Source: Sphingomonas sp. CBMAI 2297 (lineage in GTDB: Bacteria; Pseudomonadota; Alphaproteobacteria; Sphingomonadales; Sphingomonadaceae). Taken from it: a DNA stretch of 64,000 nt. A program made the position numbers and the translations under genes. A model generated the notes under the pieces. That model was not told where the DNA came from and did no database searches. It saw only the letters and a program-made list of their open reading frames with translations. Shown in pieces: positions 9,014 through 16,938 of this stretch. The stretch is taken from assembly GCF_029870595.1 (NCBI RefSeq), contig NZ_JAPDIR010000015.1, positions 49,905 to 113,904 of the forward strand, given 5' to 3'. Position 1 is the first letter of the stretch, and each line of letters begins with the position of its first letter.

Positions 9014-9392
9014 CGCGCACCTCCAATGCCGCTTCTCGGCGCGACAGCCGTATCCGGAGCCCGGACCGGCACGCAAGCCCGCCCGATCGGCCAGCTGCCC
9101 GGAACCATGACCGATCGCCAGCCCCGCCATCTCCGCCCGCACGGCGATGGCGGGGGGACGGAACATGACGCCCAACCAGGGAAAGGCCCAGGCGGGCCCT
9201 TGAAGCTATGTCCGTCATCCCCGCGCAGGTGGGGATGACGGCAGGGAGTAGCGGGGATGACAGGGGAGAATATGGGGCCGGCCCAGCCCGACGGCGATGC
9301 AGGCGGCGCGGGTCCGTGCCGGATGCGGGCCGATCCGTGCCGGGCGCGATAAGGCCGTGACGCGCGCGCCTCGCCCGCGCTAGACAGGCCCG
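9014..9392. other. Intergenic region between divergent acyltransferase and GPH transporter genes
   Basis: This 379-bp divergent gap must hold promoters for both genes but no clear -35/-10 pair can be named. It contains an imperfect inverted repeat of the 'gtcatcccc...ggggatgac' type (9214-9239), a further partial copy near 9253-9261 (gcggggatgac) and the motif 'ggggagaatatgggg' (about 9263-9277), which recurs elsewhere in the window. No protein-coding signal of its own is visible. Confidence 0.5.
9214..9239. repeat. Dispersed 'catcccc' inverted repeat
   Basis: The arms gtcatcccc (9214-9222) and ggggatgac (9231-9239) are perfect complements around an 8-base loop. The same element, with longer arms, occurs at 32489-32569 and in decayed form at about 41069-41103 and 46151-46172. 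It belongs to a family of short intergenic palindromes seen repeatedly in this window. Confidence 0.75.
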
Positions 9393-10742
9393 ATGATCGC
9401 CCGCCTCCGCGCCGCGCCGGCACGCCTCCGGCTGCTGCTCTTCGCCTTCGGGGACTTCGCCTTCAATCTCTACTGGCAGAGCATCATGCTCTTCCTGCTC
9501 TTCTACTATACCGAGGCACTGGACCTGCCGGTGGCGCGGGCCGCGATGATCTACACCATCGCCTCGATATGGGACGGGCTCGCCAATTTCCTCGCCGGCG
9601 CGATCGCCGACCGGCGCGAGCCCGGGCGCGGCTATGGCCGCTTCCTGATGCTGGGCAGCATTCCGCTGGGGCTCGCCTTCATCCTCACCTACATGCCGCC
9701 CCTCGCCGGCGGCTGGTGGGGCATCGCGACGATCTTCGCCGGCCACCTGCTGTTCCGCACCGCCTATGCGGCGGTGAACGTGCCCTATCTGGCGATGAGC
9801 GCGCGGGTGAGCAGCGACAGCCGCGACCGCGCCTTCCTCGCCGGCATGCGCATGTTGTTCGGCACGATGGCGGCGGTGCTGGTCGCGCGCGGCACGCTGC
9901 CGCTGGGCGCCTGGCTGAGCGGCAGCGCGGTCCCGGCCCAGGCCTATCTCGGCGCGGCGATCCTGTTCGCGATCCTCGGCACGGCGATCCTCATGCTGGT
10001 CGGCGCCAGCTATCGCGAGCAGGTCGTGCCCGCGCGCGCCCAGCCCCCCTCGATCGCCGCCAGCCTCGCCAGCCTCGCCGCCAATCGCGCCTTCGTCACG
10101 CTCAACCTCGCGATGATGGCGATGATCGTCGCGGTGACGATCCTCAACAAGTCGGTGCTCTATTATTTCAAATATTTCATCGGCGACGACGTGGCCGGGC
10201 AGAGCGCGCTCGCCTGGATGGGCGTGGTCGGCGCGGTGGCGGTGCCGCTCTGGATGCTGCTCCAGCGCCTGCTTGGCACGCGGGGGCTGTGGTTCCTGGC
10301 CGCCGGCTTCTGCATGGCCGGGCTGATGCTGTTCGCCGGCGCACACATCGACCGGGCCGGGCCGATGCAGCTCTTCCTGGTGGCGATGCAGGCGCTGATC
10401 GTCGGGCTGCACTTCGCCTATTGGGCGATGCTGCCCAACACGGTGGAATATGGCGAGAAGGCCACCGGCCTGCGCGTCGAGGGCGCAGTGTTCGGCATGG
10501 CCTCGCTGCTCCAGCGCATCGCGATCGGCATCGCCACGCTGCTGCTAGCGAGCGGGTTCGACGCGGCCGGCTATGTCGCCAATGTCCGGCAGAGCGAGGC
10601 GACGCTCACCGCGATGCGCCTAACCATCGCGCTCGTGCCGCTGGGATTCCTGGCACTGTCGTGCGTGCTGATGCTGCTCAACCCGCTGGGCAAGGGCGCG
10701 CACGCCCGGATCGTGAAGGACCTGGCGGGGCGGGCAAATTAA
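9393..10742 (+). CDS. MFS sugar:cation symporter of the GPH (MelB-like) type
   Basis: A 449-residue, twelve-helix transporter. The N-terminal FAFGDFAFNLYWQSIMLFLLFYYT pattern, the DGLANFLAGAIADR loop and the later PNTVEYGEKATG segment are typical of glycoside-pentoside-hexuronide:cation symporters such as MelB. It would import an oligosaccharide or glycoside across the inner membrane. It converges on the GH3 gene and lies at the edge of the glycoside-hydrolase/TonB-receptor locus, so its substrate is probably the glycan handled there. Confidence 0.87.
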   Translation: MIARLRAAPARLRLLLFAFGDFAFNLYWQSIMLFLLFYYTEALDLPVARAAMIYTIASIWDGLANFLAGAIADRREPGRGYGRFLMLGSIPLGLAFILTYMPPLAGGWWGIATIFAGHLLFRTAYAAVNVPYLAMSARVSSDSRDRAFLAGMRMLFGTMAAVLVARGTLPLGAWLSGSAVPAQAYLGAAILFAILGTAILMLVGASYREQVVPARAQPPSIAASLASLAANRAFVTLNLAMMAMIVAVTILNKSVLYYFKYFIGDDVAGQSALAWMGVVGAVAVPLWMLLQRLLGTRGLWFLAAGFCMAGLMLFAGAHIDRAGPMQLFLVAMQALIVGLHFAYWAMLPNTVEYGEKATGLRVEGAVFGMASLLQRIAIGIATLLLASGFDAAGYVANVRQSEATLTAMRLTIALVPLGFLALSCVLMLLNPLGKGAHARIVKDLAGRAN

Positions 10743-10772
10743 TTCCTCCCCCAGCTCGCTGGGGGAGGAATT
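10741..10772. terminator. Bidirectional terminator-like hairpin between transporter and GH3 genes
   Basis: A perfect inverted repeat, aattcctccccca / tgggggaggaatt, surrounds a six-base loop in the 36-bp gap between two converging genes. The A/T-rich ends would give a U tract on either strand, so it could terminate both transcripts. Its left arm overlaps the transporter stop codon. Confidence 0.7.
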
Positions 10773-10778
10773 GAAAGA

Positions 10779-13064
10779 TCAAGCCACCAGCGTGAACTGC
10801 GCCTTCACGCCCTCGGCCTCGGCCGACGGCGCGATCCACAGGTCGAACAGCCCCGGCTCGACGGTCGGCTTGTTGTCGCGGCCGATGAACAGCAGCTGTT
10901 CCCGGCGGAGCTTGAACATCACCGTCTCGCTCGCTCCCGGGGCCAGCGCCAGCTTGCGGAACGCCTTCAGCTCGCGCACCGGACGGGTCACGCTGGCCAC
11001 CCGGTCGCGGATGTAGAGCTGCACCACTTCCTCGATCGCGCGGCTGCCCGAATTGGTGATCCTCGCCGAGACCGCGATCTCGCCGTCCCAGGGCAGGGTC
11101 GCCGGCACCGACAGGTCCGCATAGCCGATCTTGCCATAGGTCAGGCCGTGCCCGAACGGGAACAGCGCCGAGTTCGGGATGCCGCGATAATGCGCCTTGT
11201 AGGGCTGGAGCGGCCCCTCGGGATTGGGCCGGCCGGTCGGCTTGTGGTTGTAGTAATAGGGCTGCTGCCCCGGCGAGCGCGGGAAGCTGCACGGCAGGCG
11301 CCCGGCCGGGCTATAGTCGCCGAACAGCACGTCGGCGGTGGCGTTGCCGCCCTCCGAGCCGAGGAACCAGGTGACGAGGATCGCCGGCGCCGCCAGCACC
11401 GCGCCGTCCAGCGCCAGCGCGCGGCCGTTCTTGAGCACCACCACGACCGGCTTGCCCGTCCGGGCCACCGCTTCCGCGAGTTCCATCTGCGGCGCGGGAA
11501 TCACGATCTCGGCGCGCGACTGCGCTTCGCCGGACATGTTCTCGCTCTCGCCGATCGCCAGGATCACCACGTCCGCCGCCTTGGCTGCGGCCACCGCCGC
11601 TTCGATGCCGCCGGCCAGCGGCGCCTCGACGCCCGAGCCGAGCGTGACGCTCACCGAGCCCTTGTCCGCCACCGCGCCACGCACGCCGGTGGCCAGGTCG
11701 ATCGCCAGCGCATTGTCGCCATAGACCACCCAGGGCCCGTTGATGTCGTGCTTGCCCTCGGCGAACGGCCCGATGATGGCGATCTTCTTGCCGCTCTTGG
11801 GCAGCGGCAGCAGGTCGCCGTCATTCTTGAGCATCACGATCGACTTGCGGCCGCTCTCGCGCGACAGCGCGATCGCCTCCTTGGTGCGCGAACGCGCCTT
11901 TTCGCGCTTGGCGTCGATCCGGCGGAAGGGGTCCTCGAACAGGCCGAGCCGCGCCTTCATCGCCAGCACCTTGCGCACCGATTCGTCGACCAGCGCGATC
12001 GGCACTTCCCCCTTGGCAACCAGATCGGGCAGGTGATCGCGGTAGAAGCCGCTGGTCATGCTCATGTCGACGCCGGCCAGGAAGGCGAGCTTGGCCGCCT
12101 CGCGCGCATCCGCGGCGAAGCCATGGTCGATCATCTCCATGTCGCCGGTATAGTCGGAGACGACAAAGCCCTCGAAGCGCCATTCGTCGCGCAGGATCCT
12201 GCGCATCAGCCATTCGCTGCCGGTCGAGGGCACGCCCGAAATCTCGTTGAACGAGGCCATGGCCGAAAGCGCGCCTTCGTCGAAGGCGGTCTTGAACGGC
12301 GGCAGATAGACTTCGCGCAGCGTCCGTTCGGAAACATCGACGGTCGAATAGTCGAGCCCGGCCTCGGCCGCGCCATAGGCGGCGAAATGCTTGGCGCAGG
12401 CCAGCATCGCGTCGTTGGCCTTGAGGTCCTTGCCCTGGAAGCCGCGCACGCGCGCCGCCGCGATCACTTCACCGAGCAAAGTGTCCTCGCCCGCGCCTTC
12501 CATGGTGCGGCCCCAGCGCTGGTCGCGCGCGATGTCGACCATCGGGGCGAAGGTCCAGTCGATGCCCGCCGCGGCGCCTTCGTACGAGGCCATGCGCGCG
12601 GTGCGCTCGGCGAGATCGGGATCGAACGCCGCCGCCTCGCCCACCGGCACCGGGAAGATCGTGCGGTGGCCATGGATCACGTCGGCGGCGAAGAGCAGCG
12701 GGATCTTGAGGCGCGACCGGGTCATCGCCACGGTCTGCATCCGGCGCGCCATCTCGGCGCCGTTGCCGTTGAACACGCCGGTGAGCCGCATCTTCGCGAC
12801 CTCCTCCAGCTGCTGCTCGAAGCTCGGCCCGTTGGTGGGCGGGTTGAGCGCGGTGGCGACGCCGCCGCCCCAGGCCGCGGGCAGGATGGTGAGCTGCCCG
12901 GCCTTCTCCTCGACCGTCATCTTCGCGATCAGCGAATCGATGAAGGCGGGCACCGGCAGGCTGCCCGCCGCCTGCAGCATCGCGCGCGCCGGGCTCGCGG
13001 CCCAGGCCGCGACCGCTCCGGCTCCCATCAGAGCCGCGCGCCGCGAAATCCTGGTGTCGAACAT
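10779..13064 (-). CDS. Secreted GH3 beta-glucosidase (BglX-like)
   Basis: A 761-residue glycoside hydrolase family 3 enzyme that would release terminal beta-linked sugars (commonly glucose) from oligosaccharides in the periplasm. A Tat-like signal (RISRRAALMGAG... ASPARA) occupies the first 28 residues. The two catalytic GH3 domains follow, with the nucleophile Asp304 in FVVSDYTGD, KHFAAYG at 225-231 and a probable acid/base Glu in IGESENMSGEA, then a fibronectin-III-like C-terminal domain (ELKAFRKLALAPG). The ATG at 13064 is preceded by AGGAGAGGA. It is divergent from lacI, with an AACCGGTT palindrome between them. Confidence 0.93.
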   Translation of the reverse strand: MFDTRISRRAALMGAGAVAAWAASPARAMLQAAGSLPVPAFIDSLIAKMTVEEKAGQLTILPAAWGGGVATALNPPTNGPSFEQQLEEVAKMRLTGVFNGNGAEMARRMQTVAMTRSRLKIPLLFAADVIHGHRTIFPVPVGEAAAFDPDLAERTARMASYEGAAAGIDWTFAPMVDIARDQRWGRTMEGAGEDTLLGEVIAAARVRGFQGKDLKANDAMLACAKHFAAYGAAEAGLDYSTVDVSERTLREVYLPPFKTAFDEGALSAMASFNEISGVPSTGSEWLMRRILRDEWRFEGFVVSDYTGDMEMIDHGFAADAREAAKLAFLAGVDMSMTSGFYRDHLPDLVAKGEVPIALVDESVRKVLAMKARLGLFEDPFRRIDAKREKARSRTKEAIALSRESGRKSIVMLKNDGDLLPLPKSGKKIAIIGPFAEGKHDINGPWVVYGDNALAIDLATGVRGAVADKGSVSVTLGSGVEAPLAGGIEAAVAAAKAADVVILAIGESENMSGEAQSRAEIVIPAPQMELAEAVARTGKPVVVVLKNGRALALDGAVLAAPAILVTWFLGSEGGNATADVLFGDYSPAGRLPCSFPRSPGQQPYYYNHKPTGRPNPEGPLQPYKAHYRGIPNSALFPFGHGLTYGKIGYADLSVPATLPWDGEIAVSARITNSGSRAIEEVVQLYIRDRVASVTRPVRELKAFRKLALAPGASETVMFKLRREQLLFIGRDNKPTVEPGLFDLWIAPSAEAEGVKAQFTLVA

Positions 13065-13158
13065 CTCGTTTCCTCTCCTGAACGCCCGCCGCAGAACGCC
13101 GACGGAAATTGCCTGCACTCGGCCGGCCGCGAAACTTTTTTGCTTGTCGCTGCCCGCC

Positions 13159-13170
13159 GTAACCGGTTAC
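13159..13170. promoter_or_regulatory. LacI-family operator palindrome (GH3/lacI divergent region)
   Basis: A perfect 12-bp palindrome, gtaaccggttac, lies in the 191-bp divergent region between the GH3 and LacI-type genes. LacI/GalR regulators typically bind palindromes with a central CG pair. The same core occurs upstream of the GH144-like gene and of the TonB receptor, so it is the likely operator of the regulator encoded at 13256. Confidence 0.82.
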
Positions 13171-13255
13171 ATAACTCGCGGACGGGTTGTATTGCAATCG
13201 CCGAAGCGGTCTGAAACGCGGTAAAACACGCGTCGATCGGGGAGAAGGGACTGAA

Positions 13256-14272
13256 ATGGGCGAGGCCACCATCCGCGATGTAGCGCGCCGCGCCGAAGTT
13301 TCGGTCGCCTCGGTATCGCGCGCGCTGAACGGCCTCGACAATGTCAGCGCCGAGACTCGCGAGAAAGTCATCAAGGCGGCCAACGAGCTCGGCTATGTTC
13401 CCCATGCCGGCGCCCGCAGCCTCAGCCTCGCCCGCGCGCACGCGATCGGCGTCGTCCTGCCGGATCTGCACGGCGAGTTCTTCTCCGAATGCGTGCGCGG
13501 CATGGACAGGGAAGCCAGCCGGCGCGGCTATCTGCTGCTCCTCTCCAACATGCATGACGACAGCGACCAGGCGGCGGTCGCGCTGCGCACCATGCGCGGC
13601 CGCGTCGACGGCCTGCTCGTGATGGCCCCGCACATCGCGCCCGAGACGCTCGAGCAGGCCATCCCGCCCGCGCTCCCCTCGATCCTGCTGAACAGCCATG
13701 CCGATCTGCCCGGCCGCCCGGCGCTGCGCTTCGACAATCGCGCGGGCGCCGAGGCGATGGTCGAGCATCTCGTCGCCAACGGCTATCGCCACATCGTCCA
13801 TATCGCCGGGCCGGAGGGCAATCTCGACGCCGCCCAGCGCGCCGAAGGCTATCTTGCCGTCTGTGCCCGCCACCGCCTGCCCCCGCGTATCCTGCCGGGC
13901 GACTTCCACGAGGAGGCCGGCGAAGCCGCCGCGCGCGCGATCCTGGCGAGCTCCACGCATACCGATGCCGTCTTCGCCGCCAACGACATGATGGCGATCG
14001 GTTGCCTCCATGCGCTGCGCGACGCCGGCACCCGCGTGCCCGAGGACGTCGCGGTGGCCGGCTTCGATGACGTGCCGCTCGCCCGCTATCTCTCGCTCAG
14101 CACCGTGCGCGTGAATATCGCCGAGATGGGCGCTCGCGCCGTCGCCCGGCTGATCGACCTGCTCGAAGGCAAGGACATGCGCCGTGCCAGCGAGACGCTC
14201 GCCCCCGAGCTGGTGATGCGCGCCACCACGGCGCCGCGCACCGCACCCTGGAACGGAGCCGCGCATGCGTGA
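13256..14272 (+). CDS. LacI/GalR family transcriptional regulator
   Basis: A 338-residue repressor. Residues 4-50 form the LacI helix-turn-helix and hinge (ATIRDVARRAEVSVASVSRA... LGYVPHAGARSLS), and the rest is a periplasmic-binding-protein-like sensor domain ending with VAGFDDVPLARYLSLSTVRV. The ATG at 13256 follows ggagaaggga. It probably controls the surrounding glycan genes through the gtaaccggttac palindromes, with a sugar released by GH3 or the GH144-like enzyme as inducer. The inducer is an inference. Confidence 0.95.
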   Translation: MGEATIRDVARRAEVSVASVSRALNGLDNVSAETREKVIKAANELGYVPHAGARSLSLARAHAIGVVLPDLHGEFFSECVRGMDREASRRGYLLLLSNMHDDSDQAAVALRTMRGRVDGLLVMAPHIAPETLEQAIPPALPSILLNSHADLPGRPALRFDNRAGAEAMVEHLVANGYRHIVHIAGPEGNLDAAQRAEGYLAVCARHRLPPRILPGDFHEEAGEAAARAILASSTHTDAVFAANDMMAIGCLHALRDAGTRVPEDVAVAGFDDVPLARYLSLSTVRVNIAEMGARAVARLIDLLEGKDMRRASETLAPELVMRATTAPRTAPWNGAAHA

Positions 14273-14302
14273 CCGCGGCTCCGTTTCTCTTTCGGCCTGG
14301 AC

Positions 14303-14336
14303 TGTAACCGGTTCCAAGGCTCCCTTCCCCCGGTTA
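14303..14336. promoter_or_regulatory. LacI-type operator upstream of the GH144-like gene
   Basis: A near-palindrome tgtaaccggttcca (14303-14316) is followed about one and a half helical turns later by a half site ccggttac (14330-14337). The first matches the perfect sites at 13159 and 21770 except for one half. Its position between lacI and the GH144-like gene suggests the enzyme gene has its own regulated promoter. Confidence 0.7.
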
Positions 14337-14430
14337 CACCCCCCTGGGGGCGATGCCGCGCGCGTCGCCCCCGATTTTTCGGGACGGGGGGCGGAGCCCC
14401 GCGCTTTCTCTCGGATATGAGGCTTTCGAA

Positions 14431-15864
14431 ATGATCGACCGGCGTGCGCTACTTTCGCATTCTTCGCTGCTGCTTACGGCCTCGGCACTGCCCGGCACCG
14501 CCATGGCGCAGGCGCGCAAGGGCGCGGCCGCGCGCACGCTGCCGCCCTTCTACGCGGACATCGAATACCGCACCTTTCGCTGGTTCTGGGAAACCGCGCG
14601 GCGCGACAACGGCCTCGTCCCCGATCGCTATCCGTCGCCCAGCTTCTGCTCGGTCGCCGCGGTCGGCTTCGCGCTCACCGCCTATCCGATCGGCGTCGAG
14701 CGCGGCTGGATCACCCGGGCCGAGGCGCGCGACCTTACCCTCACCACGCTGCGCTTCTTCTGGGAGGCGCCCCAGGGGCCCGAGCCGGAGGGGCGGATCG
14801 GCCACAAGGGCTTCTTCTATCATTTCATCGACATGATCACGGGCGCGCGCTTCCGCGACGTCGAGCTTTCCAGCGTCGATACCACACTGCTGCTGATGGG
14901 CGTGCTGTTCGCCGGCCAATATTATGACCGGGCGGACGCGAAGGAGCGCGAGATCCGCGACCTCGCGCACAAGCTCTATGCCCGCGCCGACTGGAACTTC
15001 TTCCGCTCGGACGGACGCAAGGCGGTGTCGATGGGCTGGCACCCCGGGCGCGGCCTGATCGAGCGCAACTGGGACGGCTATAACGAGGGGATGTTCGTCT
15101 ACATCCTCGGCGTCGCAGCCCCCGAGCATCCGCTGCCGGCGGATAGCTGGGAGGCGTGGACCGCGCCCTATCCGAACCTCTGGCGTGGTGAGGGCAACCG
15201 GCGCCATCTCGCCTTCGCGCCGCTGTTCCCCCTGCATTACAGCCATATCTGGATCGACTTCCGCGGCATCCGCGATGCGGCGATGCGCGAGGCCGGCATC
15301 GACTATTTCGAGAACAACCGCCGCGAGACGCTCGCCAACCATGCCTATTGCGTAGCCAATCCGATGCGCTGGGACGGCTATGGCGCGCAGAGCTGGGGGC
15401 TCGCCGCATGCGATGGTCCGGGCAATTTCCGCCTCGACTTCAAGGGCGAGAGCCGCGAGTTCTTCGGCTATTCCGCGCGCGGCCCGATCGATGAGCCGGA
15501 CGGCCGCGACGACGGCACGATCACGCCGAGCGCGTCGCTCGGCTCGCTGCCCTTCGCACCGGAGATCGTGATCCCCACCGCGCAAGCGCTCCGCCGCGAT
15601 CATGGCGACCTGCTCTACGGCAAATACGGCTTCTACGACGCCTTCAACCCGAGCTTCCGCTGGACCGACAAGCCGCTCTCCAACGGGCGGGTCGATCCGG
15701 TGAAGGGCTGGTACGGCACCGACTATATCGGCATCGACCAGGGCCCGATCCTGCTCCAGGCGGCGAACTATCGCAGCGACTTCGTATGGAAGCGCATGCA
15801 GGCGTGCGCGCCGATCCGGAAGGGGCTGAAGCTGGCCGGATTCACCGGCGGGTGGCTGGGGTGA
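14431..15864 (+). CDS. Secreted glucoamylase-like protein (GH144-type beta-1,2-glucanase candidate)
   Basis: A 477-residue exported protein with an N-terminal signal (RRALLSHSSLLLTASALPGTAMA) and an (alpha/alpha)6-type glycoamylase domain, COG5368-like. Recognisable parts include YRTFRWFWETA, GHKGFFYHFIDM, SSVDTTLLLMGVLFAGQYY, NWDGYNEGMFVYILG, HYSHIWIDFRG and YDAFNP. Characterised members of this family (GH144) are endo-beta-1,2-glucanases. With the neighbouring GH3, symporter and TonB receptor, beta-1,2-glucan or sophoro-oligosaccharide use is a reasonable hypothesis. The start at 14431 fits the signal peptide; specificity is unproven. Confidence 0.83.
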   Translation: MIDRRALLSHSSLLLTASALPGTAMAQARKGAAARTLPPFYADIEYRTFRWFWETARRDNGLVPDRYPSPSFCSVAAVGFALTAYPIGVERGWITRAEARDLTLTTLRFFWEAPQGPEPEGRIGHKGFFYHFIDMITGARFRDVELSSVDTTLLLMGVLFAGQYYDRADAKEREIRDLAHKLYARADWNFFRSDGRKAVSMGWHPGRGLIERNWDGYNEGMFVYILGVAAPEHPLPADSWEAWTAPYPNLWRGEGNRRHLAFAPLFPLHYSHIWIDFRGIRDAAMREAGIDYFENNRRETLANHAYCVANPMRWDGYGAQSWGLAACDGPGNFRLDFKGESREFFGYSARGPIDEPDGRDDGTITPSASLGSLPFAPEIVIPTAQALRRDHGDLLYGKYGFYDAFNPSFRWTDKPLSNGRVDPVKGWYGTDYIGIDQGPILLQAANYRSDFVWKRMQACAPIRKGLKLAGFTGGWLG

Positions 15865-15996
15865 CGACCTATACAATTGAATTAAAATGGATTTACATTC
15901 GCAATCGGCAGCACTCACCCAATCGAGCCTTGTTGAAATACCTCCCGGGTTTTGCTAGATAGGCGAAGAACAAGGCGCGAACGCGAGGAGGATCGC

Positions 15997-16425
15997 ATGG
16001 CGAGCGTATTCGACGTCTCAGCGTACATCTTGAAGAAAACAGGGCCAATTTCGGCCATGAAACTCCAGAAACTGGCGTATTACGCTCAAGCATGGTCGCT
16101 TGTGTGGGACGATGCACCACTATTCTCGGAGCGCATCGAAGCATGGGCGAATGGGCCAGTATGCCCTGATCTGTATTTTGCGCATCAGGGTGAGTTTACG
16201 GTTGGCACGGAATCGCGCGGAGATGCAAAGAAGCTAAAAAAGATTCAACGAGAAACTATAGATTCCGTTTTGAAACATTACAGCAAGAAGACGGCACATT
16301 GGCTTAGCGAACTTACCCACCGTGAGGCACCCTGGAAAGAAGCTCGCAGAGGCCTTCCGGAAGGTGCTCGCAGTAATCAAGTTATAACACACGCGGCGAT
16401 GGCCAACTATTATAGCGAACTCTAG
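15997..16425 (+). CDS. Panacea-domain (SocA/DUF4065-like) antitoxin
   Basis: A 142-residue protein with the Panacea domain: AYILKKTGPISAMKLQKLAYYAQAW is diagnostic, followed by the FSERIEAWANGPVCPDLY region. Panacea proteins neutralise varied partner toxins, usually encoded next door; SocA of Caulobacter is a proteolytic-adaptor relative. The ATG at 15997 follows gaggagg. The partner starts 8 bases after this gene's stop. The DNA is clearly AT-richer than the flanking sugar genes (for example runs such as aagctaaaaaagattcaacg), suggesting transfer into the locus. Confidence 0.88.
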   Translation: MASVFDVSAYILKKTGPISAMKLQKLAYYAQAWSLVWDDAPLFSERIEAWANGPVCPDLYFAHQGEFTVGTESRGDAKKLKKIQRETIDSVLKHYSKKTAHWLSELTHREAPWKEARRGLPEGARSNQVITHAAMANYYSEL

Positions 16426-16432
16426 CTCGTTT

Positions 16433-16900
16433 ATGGCAAAGCCAGACAAGCAGCCGAAATTCGGCGCTAATCCACCTGGCAAGAAAAAACCGGTGGTGCG
16501 CGAGCATTGCTTTGAAGATGGGCACCCCCTCGCATGGCGATTTGGACAGGTCGACAAAGCCGGCCCCTTTGCCTGGGACATCCATCCTTTCGATAAATTT
16601 CACGAAGTCGTACACAAACTGATCGAATTCGAAGATAAGAACTGGAATGAAATCACCGCGAACGGCTCGCATCCAATCGAGACAAGCCAATTGTCCGCCC
16701 AGGCGCGATCGCGGCTAATCGAGATCGAACGAGACGATCTCGATTACCTTCTCTCCCTCAGACTGAGCGGCCCCAACCGCGTTTGGTGTGTGAAAACCGG
16801 CCACATCATTCGACCGTTGTGGTGGGATGAAAACCACCAAGTCTATCCAGTCAAGAGAGATCCCGTCGACCGAAAGAAAGAGAAGCGGCGAAAGAAATAG
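16433..16900 (+). CDS. Putative toxin paired with the Panacea antitoxin
   Basis: A 155-residue basic protein that begins 7 bp after the Panacea gene and shares its AT-rich composition. The N-terminus is lysine/proline rich. The middle (FHEVVHKLIEFEDKNWNEI) looks helical, and the C-terminal part, RLSGPNRVWCVKTGHIIRPL followed by WWDENHQVYPV, resembles the strand-rich core of RelE-like or other short nuclease toxins found beside Panacea genes. Toxin identity is inferred mainly from the pairing, and the catalytic residues cannot be assigned. Confidence 0.62.
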   Translation: MAKPDKQPKFGANPPGKKKPVVREHCFEDGHPLAWRFGQVDKAGPFAWDIHPFDKFHEVVHKLIEFEDKNWNEITANGSHPIETSQLSAQARSRLIEIERDDLDYLLSLRLSGPNRVWCVKTGHIIRPLWWDENHQVYPVKRDPVDRKKEKRRKK

Positions 16901-16938
16901 GTGAGGAAACCACATTCCGCCCGCTGGAGAACGCCCCT

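Noticed and set aside
7704..10412. A 902-codon open frame on the minus strand across the acyltransferase and transporter genes
   Set aside because: It is rich in Arg, Ala and His, has no domain, and runs through the acyltransferase in another frame. Such long antisense frames are a by-product of high G+C.
11148..13214. A 688-codon plus-strand frame opposite the GH3 gene
   Set aside because: The GH3 gene is unambiguous from its catalytic motifs. The opposing frame is Arg/His-rich without any motif.
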